NCBI RefSeq assembly: GCF_001517085.1
Contig: NZ_LRAC01000126.1
Location: forward strand, 1 to 64,000
Length of the DNA stretch: 64,000 nt
Direction of reading: 5' to 3'
DNA from: Paenibacillus sp. DMB5
GTDB lineage: Bacteria; Bacillota; Bacilli; Paenibacillales; Paenibacillaceae
Positions within the stretch are counted from its first letter, which is position 1. Every line of letters starts with the position of its first letter. Below are positions 8,055-16,283 of the stretch, one piece after another. Made by a program: the position numbers and the translations under genes. The notes under the pieces were generated by a model, which searched no databases, was not told where the DNA came from, and was given only the letters and a program-made list of their open reading frames with translations.

Positions 8055-8585
8055 ATGGCAAAGGATGATAAAAGCAGCGTAAACCGGAAAGCCGAAATCA
8101 TCTCGGCAGCGATTGAGGTGTTTGCCGAAACGGGTTATTATCGTGCGACGACGGCACAGGTTGCGGAACGGGCGAAAATTTCCCAACCCTATGTGTTTCG
8201 TTTTTTTGCAACGAAGGAAGCACTGCTGCTCAGCGCATTGGAGATTTCCTGGGAACGGATTCAACAATCCTTTCGACTGGTCGTGGAAAGCGCAGCAGCC
8301 CCCGAGCAGCTAGAGAGCGATCTGATCGAGGCATACAAGGAGATCTTGGCCTCCCATCTGAATGAGACCTACTTGCAGATGCAAGCCCAGACGATGCGTG
8401 AGGAGGCGATTCGTGAAGCAATGCGTAACGGGTTCCGGGAAGTACGTCAAATCGTGTTGAGTGCTTTCCGCGAGAAAGGACTGCAGAATCCAGAGGACCG
8501 GACGTTTAATTTCCTTGCCAGGGGGATGTTGTGTAATATTTCCTGGGCACTTGATATGCCGGAACTCATCGAACGGGAAGTTTAA
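8055..8585 (+). CDS. TetR/AcrR family transcriptional regulator
   Basis: 176 residues. The N-terminal helix-turn-helix spans about residues 12-58: KAEIISAAIEVFAETGYYRA, then VAERAKISQPYVFRFFATKEAL. The C-terminal ligand-binding half is of the usual length. Ribosome binding site gaaggag upstream of ATG. It lies head-to-tail with the NAD(P)-binding protein gene; related palindromes flank both, so it probably represses itself and that gene. The ligand is unknown. Confidence 0.92.
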   Translation: MAKDDKSSVNRKAEIISAAIEVFAETGYYRATTAQVAERAKISQPYVFRFFATKEALLLSALEISWERIQQSFRLVVESAAAPEQLESDLIEAYKEILASHLNETYLQMQAQTMREEAIREAMRNGFREVRQIVLSAFREKGLQNPEDRTFNFLARGMLCNISWALDMPELIEREV

Positions 8586-8612
8586 TATGGCGAAAGCCAT
8601 AATTTTAAATTT

Positions 8613-8630
8613 AGTTATTGATCAATTACT
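8613..8630. promoter_or_regulatory. TetR operator candidate O2
   Basis: agttattgat / atcaattact, an inverted repeat with one mismatch, centred on the palindrome ttgatcaa. It lies between tetR and the reductase gene. Confidence 0.6.
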
Positions 8631-8656
8631 AACTAAGTGATATAGTGTCATTAATA

Positions 8657-8676
8657 GTTAGTGATCAATCAATTAC
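8657..8676. promoter_or_regulatory. TetR operator candidate O3
   Basis: gttagtgat-ca-atcaattac, an imperfect inverted repeat 22 bases upstream of the reductase start. It shares the 13-base core tgatcaatcaatt with the perfect palindrome at 9674-9693. Confidence 0.65.
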
Positions 8677-8698
8677 AAAATTGAATGGGAGTTGAAGA

Positions 8699-9658
8699 AT
8701 GATGAAAAAAGCGATTGTTATTGGTGCTACAGGCGGTACAGGAGCTGTTATTACATCTGAACTTGTAAAACGGGGTGTACCGACGGTTGCCTTCGGACGT
8801 TCTCGCCATAAGCTGGAGGAGCTTGCCAACCGGTTAGGCAATCCTGCTCACCTGTTGTTAGCAACCGGGGATGCATTCCGGACAGATGATATTGCGGCTG
8901 CGGCCAAAGATGCGGATGTATTATTCCATTGCGCGAACGTCCCTTACAACGAGATGGAGAGCAAGCTGATTCCTCTCGGTGAATCTGTAATGGAGGCGGC
9001 CGACCGGCTGTGTCTGAAGGTTGTCGTCATTGATGGTATTTACCCCTATGGACGAAGACAAATGGATCGCGTAACTGAAGAGCATCCCAAACAGCCACAC
9101 ACGAAGAAGGGAAAAGTGCGGCTTGCCTTTGAGCAAATGATCTTTAGCAGCAGATGGAGTCATGCGCACCCCATGATTGTGCGCCTCCCGGATTATTATG
9201 GACCGACCGCTAATCAAGCTTCATATTTGGGCGGAACGCTCGAAGCAATCGCAGCCGGGAAAATGGCCTTTTTCGTAGGGAATATGAAAACACCGCGTGA
9301 GTATGTATATCTGCCTGATGCGGCTATGATGATTGTGGAGCTTGCGGCTAGCGAGCAGGCTTATGGGCAGAACTGGAATATCCCTGGTTCGGACATTATC
9401 TCCGGCCGTGAGATTGTCCGCATTGCTAAGCAGGCAAGCGGCACGAATAAGCCCGTTATTGCCCTGAAAAAGGTTGGATTGTCGCTGCTCGGATTATTCG
9501 TTCCCGTCATGAAGGAAGTTGTAGAAATGCTGTACTTAACGGAAGAACCTTTTCGCTTAAGCGGGGAGAAGTATCAACGCCATGTCGGGGCTATTCCGGC
9601 AACCAGACCTGAGGTTGGTATCACGGCGACCATTCGGGAATTGCAGAAAAAGAAATAA
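8699..9658 (+). CDS. NAD(P)-binding epimerase/reductase (atypical SDR)
   Basis: 319 residues. The Rossmann nucleotide-binding motif GATGGTGAVI lies at residues 9-18. The protein continues as an extended atypical short-chain dehydrogenase with DGIYPYGR and VRLPDYYGP (candidate active-site Tyr region) and a C-terminal substrate domain. Similar proteins are annotated as NAD-dependent epimerase/dehydratase or NmrA-like; the substrate is unknown. Ribosome binding site gggagttg; ATG 8702 is an equally possible start. Placed between TetR operator candidates, so likely TetR-controlled. Confidence 0.88.
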   Translation: MMKKAIVIGATGGTGAVITSELVKRGVPTVAFGRSRHKLEELANRLGNPAHLLLATGDAFRTDDIAAAAKDADVLFHCANVPYNEMESKLIPLGESVMEAADRLCLKVVVIDGIYPYGRRQMDRVTEEHPKQPHTKKGKVRLAFEQMIFSSRWSHAHPMIVRLPDYYGPTANQASYLGGTLEAIAAGKMAFFVGNMKTPREYVYLPDAAMMIVELAASEQAYGQNWNIPGSDIISGREIVRIAKQASGTNKPVIALKKVGLSLLGLFVPVMKEVVEMLYLTEEPFRLSGEKYQRHVGAIPATRPEVGITATIRELQKKK

Positions 9659-9673
9659 TTTTCTCGGATAAAA

Positions 9674-9693
9674 GTAATTGATCAATCAATTAC
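9674..9693. promoter_or_regulatory. TetR operator candidate O4, perfect palindrome
   Basis: gtaattgat-ca-atcaattac is a perfect 9-base inverted repeat with a 2-base centre, 15 bases after the reductase stop. Lying about 205 bases before the collagen-like gene, it may bring that gene under the same TetR regulator or be a remnant of a promoter. Confidence 0.65.
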
Positions 9694-9897
9694 AATGTGA
9701 GTAAGATTGGTTAGTGTGAAGCAATTCCTCTTAGATGAAGTGCCGTCCATTGTATGAGCTGGCCCGCGGATCGCCAGCCTATTTCCCTGCAGCTCAGCTT
9801 TGGCAGCCCGAGGAGTTTTATTGGCATCCGCCCAGTCGTCTTCTCCGCAAATGCATATGATGATTATGCCTACTCAATGAAAAAGGAGCGATCACAT

Positions 9898-10296
9898 ATG
9901 GGATTTTTTCCAGGGCCGGGTGGCGGCCAAGGATTTCCGGGATTCCCGGGAGGACCAGGTGGACCGGGAGGGCCAGGGTTTCCAGGCGGATTTCCGGGGA
10001 TACCGGGGGGAGGACCAGGAGGTCCAGGGGGCGGACCTGGCGGTGCTCAAGCGCCAACGGCTCCACCGCCGCAATTCGTACCGCAAATGACGGCTACCGC
10101 ATATGCCGTCGATCCCGGCGGGATCAGACGCTGCCTGTTCCGCAACACCTATGTATGGCTGAACAACGGCGAGCAATTCTGGTTCTTCCCTGTATTCGTC
10201 GGACGTAATTCTGTTGCCGGCTTCAGATGGTTCGGTTTCTCCTGGGCCTACTTCGGCATTGATTTGAACCGGATCAGCTCGTATACCTGCTTCTAA
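9898..10296 (+). CDS. Gly-Pro-rich collagen-like N-terminus with conserved C-terminal domain
   Basis: 132 residues from ATG 9898, chosen for aaaaggag nine bases upstream; the frame stays open further 5' without a better site. Residues about 5-50 are a low-complexity PGG/FPG/PGGP tract. The C-terminal part after residue 70 (CLFRNTYVWLNNGEQFWFFPVFVGRNSVAGFRW...) is an aromatic-rich domain seen in small Bacillales proteins, some spore- or surface-associated. It has two Cys (one near the end, SSYTCF). Location and function are uncertain. A bidirectional terminator follows. Confidence 0.8.
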   Translation: MGFFPGPGGGQGFPGFPGGPGGPGGPGFPGGFPGIPGGGPGGPGGGPGGAQAPTAPPPQFVPQMTATAYAVDPGGIRRCLFRNTYVWLNNGEQFWFFPVFVGRNSVAGFRWFGFSWAYFGIDLNRISSYTCF

Positions 10297-10310
10297 AGCA
10301 ATAGAACCAA

Positions 10311-10349
10311 AAACAGCCACCCCCGCCGGTCTGACAGGAGTGGCTGTTT
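10311..10349. terminator. bidirectional terminator
   Basis: aaacagccac / gtggctgttt stem between the convergent collagen-like gene and the LTA synthase-like gene. Confidence 0.8.
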
Positions 10350-10363
10350 CTATTTAAAAGGTC

Positions 10364-12232
10364 TTATTCCTCAGCAACTTCGCGGTCCGGCAGCTGCGAC
10401 ACGTAGCTATCAGACAGCTGAAGCAGTTTCAATGCGGAGTTGAACTCTTCTTCGGTGGACTGCAGCGGCTTGTCGCCGTCGCCGGACAGCGTATAATGCT
10501 GGCCGTCCTCGAATCCGCTGCCGGACAGGAACAGCTCCTCGTTATTGACAAAGGACCCGGTCGGCAGATAATAACGCTGCGGCAGCAGATTGTACTCTCT
10601 CTGGTTTAGAATATCCTGACCGAAGTGAATATGGTTGTCCAGCGGAACACCAAGCAGATTGGCTACAGTAGGCAGGATGTCCACCTGACCGCCCAGCTGG
10701 TTCTGTACACTCGGAACAGGTACGCCGGCAGAGGAAATAATCAGCGGAATGTTGATCAGATCGCGTTCGGTGTACTCTTTTCCCAGAATCTCCTCCAGCA
10801 GGACCTTATCCTCATCCTTCAGCGAAAAAATCGGCAGGCCGCGGTGATCCCCGTAGAGTACAACAAGACTGTCATCCCATACGCCGTTCTCTTTGAGCTC
10901 AGCGATGAACTGTCCCAGCGCGTAGTCCGCATAGTTCTGGGCACGGATGTAATCACCGACGAACGTTCCTTCATACCGCTCCGGCAGCTTCATCTGGTAC
11001 TTGTTCTCCGGAATGGTGAACGGATTGTGCGAAGACATCGAGATGACATGGGAATAGAACGGCTCGCTGCTCTCATTCATCCGGGCCAGCTCTGCAGAAG
11101 TTTTGGAATAGAGCACTTCATCAGAGGCACCGTAGAAAACCGTATCGTCCTCGCCAAAGAAAGCTTTATCATAGTAACGGTTAAAACCAAGTGCCCGGTA
11201 AAGCTCGCCGCGGTTCCAGAAATCCACTTCATTCGTATGGAAGGTGGCGGTATCGTAGCCTTGCTCCTGCAGCAGCTTAGGTAAGCTTGGCAGCTCTTTT
11301 GGCGCATAAATCTCGGTTGCCGGACCATCCGGCGGTACATAAAACGAAGTATTGACGATAAACTCCGCATCCGAGGTGTTGCCCTGGCCGACCTGCTGGA
11401 AGAAGCGCGGGAAATAGATGCTGCTGTCCGCCAGCTTGTTCATGTTCGGTGTGATCTCCTGACCGTCAATCGACAGATGAACCAGGAAATTCTGGAAGGA
11501 TTCCATTTGAATGATGACCAGGTTCTTCCCCTTGGCTGCCCCATACAGGATCGGAGTAGACTTGGCTGTGATGCCCTTGGTCTGATCAATCACAGATTGC
11601 GTGATGGCTGAGCTGTCGATCAGCTCTTCTTCCTGGCCTGCCAGCAGAGCATAGGCTTCATAATTCAGAATACCCATCTGCTCTGCCTGAACCGTCTCGT
11701 TCATACTGGCTTTGTTCGGAAAAATATTCATCATACAGATGACAAGCGAGATGCAGAAGAGAGCTGCTACAACCTTGCGGTTGCTGCGGCGCGACATCGC
11801 TTTTTTCCAGGCCAGTGCCTTCTTGCGGCTGAACATGATCAGGCTGATGATAATGATGTCCAGGAAGATCAGCATGTACTGCGGATGGATAACGGCGAAA
11901 ATACTCTTTTTGACCGCACCGACCTGTTTAGCCTGGCCGATTACCTGCGAAGTAGCTATAATGCCGAAATGATTGTGATAGACGATCAGAGAAAAAAATA
12001 AAACGGTAATTAATAGATTGACGAGCATGTAAATAGCAATCTTCCGCTTGGTGGCGAACCACTCAATCAGACAGAAGATAATCAGGACAAAGGGGATTTC
12101 TTTGAACCAGGTACTCCAGGTCGGCCCGTCCTCGAACAGGTAATACCAGGCAAAGTAGCTTTTCGCCAGCATAATGATAGAGAAGAAGAGTATGGATCTT
12201 TTACTGAGTGTGCGTGGTTCTTTCAACCGCAT
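10364..12232 (-). CDS. LTA synthase family protein (polyglycerolphosphate transferase / sulfatase fold)
   Basis: 622 residues. Five N-terminal membrane segments lie within residues 1-170; an extracellular alkaline-phosphatase/sulfatase domain follows. The metal and catalytic residues are visible: MESFQ (Glu near residue 240), GQGNTSDAEF with the catalytic Thr near 285, and YGDHRG (Asp-His) near 460. Such enzymes polymerise glycerol phosphate from phosphatidylglycerol into lipoteichoic acid, or prime it. Whether this is the main synthase or a YfnI/YqgS/YvgJ-type paralogue cannot be told. Monocistronic; the ribosome binding site (aaagga) is distant. Confidence 0.93.
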   Translation of the reverse strand: MRLKEPRTLSKRSILFFSIIMLAKSYFAWYYLFEDGPTWSTWFKEIPFVLIIFCLIEWFATKRKIAIYMLVNLLITVLFFSLIVYHNHFGIIATSQVIGQAKQVGAVKKSIFAVIHPQYMLIFLDIIIISLIMFSRKKALAWKKAMSRRSNRKVVAALFCISLVICMMNIFPNKASMNETVQAEQMGILNYEAYALLAGQEEELIDSSAITQSVIDQTKGITAKSTPILYGAAKGKNLVIIQMESFQNFLVHLSIDGQEITPNMNKLADSSIYFPRFFQQVGQGNTSDAEFIVNTSFYVPPDGPATEIYAPKELPSLPKLLQEQGYDTATFHTNEVDFWNRGELYRALGFNRYYDKAFFGEDDTVFYGASDEVLYSKTSAELARMNESSEPFYSHVISMSSHNPFTIPENKYQMKLPERYEGTFVGDYIRAQNYADYALGQFIAELKENGVWDDSLVVLYGDHRGLPIFSLKDEDKVLLEEILGKEYTERDLINIPLIISSAGVPVPSVQNQLGGQVDILPTVANLLGVPLDNHIHFGQDILNQREYNLLPQRYYLPTGSFVNNEELFLSGSGFEDGQHYTLSGDGDKPLQSTEEEFNSALKLLQLSDSYVSQLPDREVAEE

Positions 12233-12449
12233 TGCTTATGCGCATCCTTTTCACTTTAATTAGTTCATTCTATTACATTGCAGGTCCGGAATTCAACTCT
12301 ATTAGATTACCTGAAAATACTGAAAATTCCTATGTAAAAATCAATTAAAATACATCTTCTTTCTGAATTTGAAAACCGTTCTGGAGTTGCGGCACCAAAA
12401 CCTTTATAATATGACGAGTATACTTTGTAAAGGAAAAGGTGTTAACTTC

Positions 12450-14005
12450 ATGAGCATATTAAATGTAGAGAAGCTGAGTCACGGGTTTGGTGACCGGGCT
12501 ATTTTCACGGATGTATCCTTCCGCCTGCTGAAGGGTGAGCATATCGGTCTCATCGGGGCCAACGGTGAAGGTAAGTCTACCTTCATGAACATCATCACCG
12601 GCAAGCTTCAGCCGGACGAAGGCAAGGTTGAATGGGCCAAACGCATGCGTGCAGGATATCTCGATCAGCACGCCGTACTGACCAAAGGACAGTCGATCCG
12701 TGATGTGCTGCGCAGTGCCTTCCAGTATCTGTTTGATATGGAACAGGAAATGAACGATATGTACGGCAAGATGGGCGATGTGACTCCTGAGGAGCTGGAG
12801 CAGCTGCTGGAGGATGTCGGCACCATCCAGGATACGCTGACTAACCAGGATTTCTATATGATCGACGCCAAAATCGACGAAACGGCCCGCGGTCTGGGAC
12901 TGACCGACATCGGTCTGGACAAGGATGTAAACGATCTGAGCGGCGGACAGCGGACCAAGGTACTGCTTGCGAAGCTGCTGCTGGAGAAACCTGACATTCT
13001 GCTCCTTGATGAGCCGACGAACTATCTGGATGAGCAGCACATTATCTGGCTGAAGCGCTATCTGCAGGAATACGAGAATGCCTTCATTCTGATCTCCCAT
13101 GATATTCCGTTCCTGAACAGCGTAATTAACCTGATCTATCATATGGAAAATCAGTCGCTTTCCCGTTACGTAGGCGATTATGAGTATTTCCAGCAGGTGT
13201 ACGAGGCCAAGAAGCAGCAGCTTGAGTCTGCTTTTAAGCGCCAGCAGCAGGAAATTTCCGACCTGAAGGACTTCGTTGCCCGTAACAAGGCGAGCGTAGC
13301 TACCCGGAATATGGCGATGTCCCGCCAGAAGAAGCTGGACAAGATGGAAGTTATAGAGCTGGCTAAGGAGAAGCCGAAGCCGCAGTTTAACTTCAAGCAG
13401 GGCCGTACTTCAGGCAAGGTTGTATTTGAGACGAAGGATCTTGTAATAGGCTATGATTCCCCGCTCTCAAGACCGCTTGACCTGAGCATGGAGCGCGGAC
13501 AAAAGATCGCTCTCGTCGGCGCCAACGGTATCGGTAAAACGACGCTGCTGCGCAGCATTCTCGGCCAGATCCCGACTATTTCCGGTTCCGCCAGACTGGG
13601 CGATCTGCTGGAAATCGGCTACTTCGAGCAGGAGATGAAGGAAGCCAACTACAACACTTGTATCGAGGAGATCTGGAACGAGTTTCCGTCCTTCACCCAG
13701 TTTGAAATCCGCGCGCCCTTGCCAAGTGCGGCCTGACCACCAAGCATATCGAGAGCAAGATTGCGGTTCTGAGCGGCGGCGAAAAAGCCAAAGTCCGGCT
13801 CTGCAAGCTGATCAACCGCGAATCCAATCTGCTCGTACTCGATGAGCCGACGAACCACCTTGACGTAGACGCCAAGGACGAGCTGCAGCGTGCGCTCAAA
13901 GCGTACAAGGGCAGCATCCTGCTGATCTCCCACGAACCGGAATTCTACCGCGACATCGTAACCGATACCTGGAACTGCGAATCGTGGACGACAAAAGTAT
14001 TCTAA
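12450..14005 (+). pseudogene. ABC-F family ATPase (YkpA/YbiT-like), interrupted by one frameshift
   Basis: Restoring one base gives a 518-residue protein, the normal ABC-F length. The first nucleotide-binding domain has Walker A GANGEGKST, signature LSGGQ and LLLDEPTN. The linker follows (KRQQQEISDLKDFVARNKASVATR). The second domain has GANGIGKTT, then LSGGE and LVLDEPTNHLD. The frame breaks at 13713-13717 in 'ccgcgcgcccttgcc', where one missing base truncates the protein after residue about 428. Start ATG 12450 follows aaaggaaaaggtg. ABC-F proteins act on the ribosome; this subgroup resembles YkpA/YbiT. The break may be a sequencing error. Confidence 0.85.
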
Positions 14006-14142
14006 TATGTAATGCGTGTGACGGGCTGCCTCGGTGAGGCGGCCCGTTTTTGCGTGGAAGCGGCGGATTGCACAATCCTATATATGTAAATGAGACGGCA
14101 GCTGATATTATGTTTGTATATCACAAACTAGGGGGAGAGAGG

Positions 14143-14430
14143 ATGCGCGATCCGGAGAGAATAGAGCGGATAATGAGTATGGTGCAGCAGTTATGGAAGC
14201 AGGAGCCTGATATGCGTTTTTTTCAATTGATAGCTATGCTCGAGAGCAAATACTCTAAGGCCAATAATGCATTCGGCAGACGTGAGCTTTTTGAAAAAGA
14301 GGAAAGCAGGGGGATTTTGTTCCCATATAATATTGTTGATTTATTTCATCTGGAGGATGATGAGCTGGAGCCATTTCTTGCCTCGTTACTGGCTGAATAT
14401 CAGGTAAGGAAGAATGGGATGGATAAGTAA
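14143..14430 (+). CDS. small conserved protein, DUF1040 (YihD)-like
   Basis: 95 residues from ATG 14143, which has agggggagagagg directly upstream. The opening MRDPERIERIMSMVQQLWKQEPDMRFFQLI fits the short DUF1040/YihD-like family (MRDPxRIxxI...WxxxPDxRxxQL). It is cytosolic and mostly helical. Function unknown. A HAD hydrolase gene follows 83 bases later. Confidence 0.75.
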   Translation: MRDPERIERIMSMVQQLWKQEPDMRFFQLIAMLESKYSKANNAFGRRELFEKEESRGILFPYNIVDLFHLEDDELEPFLASLLAEYQVRKNGMDK

Positions 14431-14513
14431 AGGTAAACTTGGCGCTGTAGTATGCGGGGAAGGAATTCTTTTATATACGCTCAAGAAGCAAATAACTATA
14501 GCAGGAGGCTAAC

Positions 14514-15134
14514 ATGGACAGCATTATTTTTGATCTGGACGGGACGATGTGGGATTCTTCGGATGTGGTGACGGTAGCGTGGAATGATGTGCTGCGCAGG
14601 TATAGGGACGTTCCGCATGTTATTACGAAGGAGAGTTTACAGGGAATAATGGGCCTGCAGCCTGCCGAGGTTGGCAAAATCCTGCTTCCCGGGTTGGAAG
14701 AGGTTGTGCAACAAAGACTTCTGGACGAGTGCTGTGAAGCGGAGTGCCATTACCTCGTCAAGCAGGGCGGATCATTATATGAAGAGCTGGAAGCAGTACT
14801 TACGGCTTTATCGGCAAAATACAAGCTGTTCATCGTAAGCAACTGCCAGAAGGGATATATCGAGGCATTTTATGAGTACCATCAGCTGGGCAGGTTTTTC
14901 GCGGACTATGAGAATCCGGGCCGGACCGGGCTGTCCAAAGGCGAGAACATCAGGCTGATCATGCAAAGAAACAAGCTGGAGAGTCCCGTCTACGTGGGAG
15001 ATACAGCGGGAGACCAGAAAGCGGCTGCATTCGCCGGAATCCCGTTTGTTTTTGCCAGCTACGGCTTTGGAGAGGTTCGAGATCCGGATTATACGATTAA
15101 CCGTTTGAGCGATCTTTTGGAGCTGTTCAATTAA
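14514..15134 (+). CDS. HAD family hydrolase (phosphoglycolate phosphatase-like)
   Basis: 206 residues. Motif I DLDGTMWDS at residues 7-15 holds the nucleophile Asp. Motif II is FIVSNC near 104-109, and the C-terminal motifs include GLSKGENI and YVGDTAGDQKAA near 160-171. The cap is the small helical type. Likely a small-molecule phosphatase; substrate unknown. Ribosome binding site gcaggagg. Confidence 0.93.
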   Translation: MDSIIFDLDGTMWDSSDVVTVAWNDVLRRYRDVPHVITKESLQGIMGLQPAEVGKILLPGLEEVVQQRLLDECCEAECHYLVKQGGSLYEELEAVLTALSAKYKLFIVSNCQKGYIEAFYEYHQLGRFFADYENPGRTGLSKGENIRLIMQRNKLESPVYVGDTAGDQKAAAFAGIPFVFASYGFGEVRDPDYTINRLSDLLELFN

Positions 15135-15173
15135 GCCTTACCTCCAAATTAACCGGGGATGGAGCTGAAGCAC

Positions 15174-15839
15174 ATGCAATTGAAGCAAGGTGTCGTAAAG
15201 TTTGGAGGGATCGCGCTGATTCTGGCGGGAGTCCTCTTTTTCATCCAATTTCTGTTTATGCTGCCGGTGCCTGCCCCTGGAGCGACTACGGATGCTGAGC
15301 TGATGGCATGGCTGGCCGAGTGGAAATTTAATTTGTCCATGGCGGACGAGCTGCTGTTCTTTGCCCCGCTGTGTCTGATACCGGCTATTGCTGCACTATA
15401 CCAAGTTCTGGTGAAGACAGATTTGCCAAAAACCCTGCTGGGCTGCGCACTTCTGGCGCTTAGCATTCCCGTTTACATATTGCTTGTCATCATCCTGGGG
15501 CGGCTGGTTTACCCTGTCTTCCATATTGAAATATCCGCCGAGAGCCTAAAGCTGATGTTCAGCTTATATTACGGCGGGCTGCATACAGCGGCGCTCATCA
15601 TGGGGATCTCAACGATTGTCCTAAGCCTAGTCATTTTAAAAAGCCCCCTCGGTAAGGCCGCCGCCTATCTGGGTTTTGCTGCCGGGATACTTGATCTGAT
15701 CGGATCTTTTCCCTGGCTGATCGGGACAACCGTAATGTTTGTATGTCAGCTGGCTTTTGCGGCTTGGTTTGTTGTGCTTGGTGCCAGGCTGACCAGGATT
15801 TCCAGATCAGCAATGCCAATGAGTGCGCTAAAGGGCTGA
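15174..15839 (+). CDS. multi-pass membrane protein, DUF4386-like
   Basis: 221 residues from ATG 15174, which has ggggatggag as ribosome binding site; an in-frame ATG at 15159 is possible. About six hydrophobic segments, starting with GIALILAGVLFFIQFLFML and ending with VMFVCQLAFAAWFVVLGARL. Overall layout resembles the DUF4386 family of membrane proteins of unknown function. The BlaI operator-promoter follows immediately downstream. Confidence 0.75.
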   Translation: MQLKQGVVKFGGIALILAGVLFFIQFLFMLPVPAPGATTDAELMAWLAEWKFNLSMADELLFFAPLCLIPAIAALYQVLVKTDLPKTLLGCALLALSIPVYILLVIILGRLVYPVFHIEISAESLKLMFSLYYGGLHTAALIMGISTIVLSLVILKSPLGKAAAYLGFAAGILDLIGSFPWLIGTTVMFVCQLAFAAWFVVLGARLTRISRSAMPMSALKG

Positions 15840-15847
15840 GCAGCGGC

Positions 15848-15876
15848 TTGACTTTTGAGGTTTACTGCAATAGACT
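15848..15876 (+). promoter_or_regulatory. promoter of the BlaI-M56 operon
   Basis: -35 ttgact (15848-15853), 17-base spacer, -10 tagact (15871-15876). The spacer and -10 overlap the first operator-like sequence, a layout expected for direct repression by the downstream BlaI-type protein. Confidence 0.65.
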
Positions 15877-15903
15877 CGAGTCATGAGGTTTACTGTAGTA
15901 AAC
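15860..15903. promoter_or_regulatory. paired BlaI/MecI-type operators
   Basis: Site 2, gtttact-gt-agtaaac (15888-15903), is a perfect inverted repeat. Site 1, gtttact-gc-aatagac (15860-15875), shares the left arm and lies 28 bases upstream. Both are preceded by gag. Two dyads covering the promoter and start region are typical for BlaI-family repressors. Confidence 0.7.
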
Positions 15904-15923
15904 TTACAAAGAGGAGGAGCTGC

Positions 15924-16283
15924 ATGGAAACCTACAAATTGTTTGATGCCGAGTACAAATTCGCCTGCCTGATCTGGGATAACGAGCCGATTAATTCAAC
16001 AGAGCTGGTTAAGCTGAGCCAGAGTAAGCTGGGCTGGAAGAAGTCAACGACCTATACGGTGCTCCGGAAGCTATGCGAGCGGGGAATTCTGAAGAACGAA
16101 GACGCAACCGTTACCGCCATTATCAAAAAAGAAGAGGCCCAGCAATACGAAAGCCAGACGGTAGTGGAAAAAGCCTTCGGCGGATCGCTGCCGCAATTTT
16201 TAACTGCTTTTCTTGGCAAAAAGAAGCTGTCTGAAAAGGAGGCCGAGGAGCTGAAGCGGATTATTGAGGAGGCGACCCGATGA
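15924..16283 (+). CDS. BlaI/MecI/CopY family transcriptional repressor
   Basis: 119 residues from ATG 15924, preceded by agaggaggagc. It has the winged-helix layout of the family, including INSTELVKLSQSKLGWKKSTTYTVLRKLCERGIL near residues 24-57, and a C-terminal dimerisation helix set that signal proteolysis normally cleaves. It overlaps the M56 sensor gene by four bases (ATGA). Together with operators at 15860-15903 it forms a self-regulating BlaI/BlaR1-like signalling unit; no beta-lactamase gene is present. Confidence 0.92.
   Translation: METYKLFDAEYKFACLIWDNEPINSTELVKLSQSKLGWKKSTTYTVLRKLCERGILKNEDATVTAIIKKEEAQQYESQTVVEKAFGGSLPQFLTAFLGKKKLSEKEAEELKRIIEEATR

Noticed and set aside
12450..14005. 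Programmed frameshifting in the ABC-F gene
   Set aside because: No slippery heptamer or downstream pseudoknot is evident, and the family is not known for frameshifting; a lost base explains it better.
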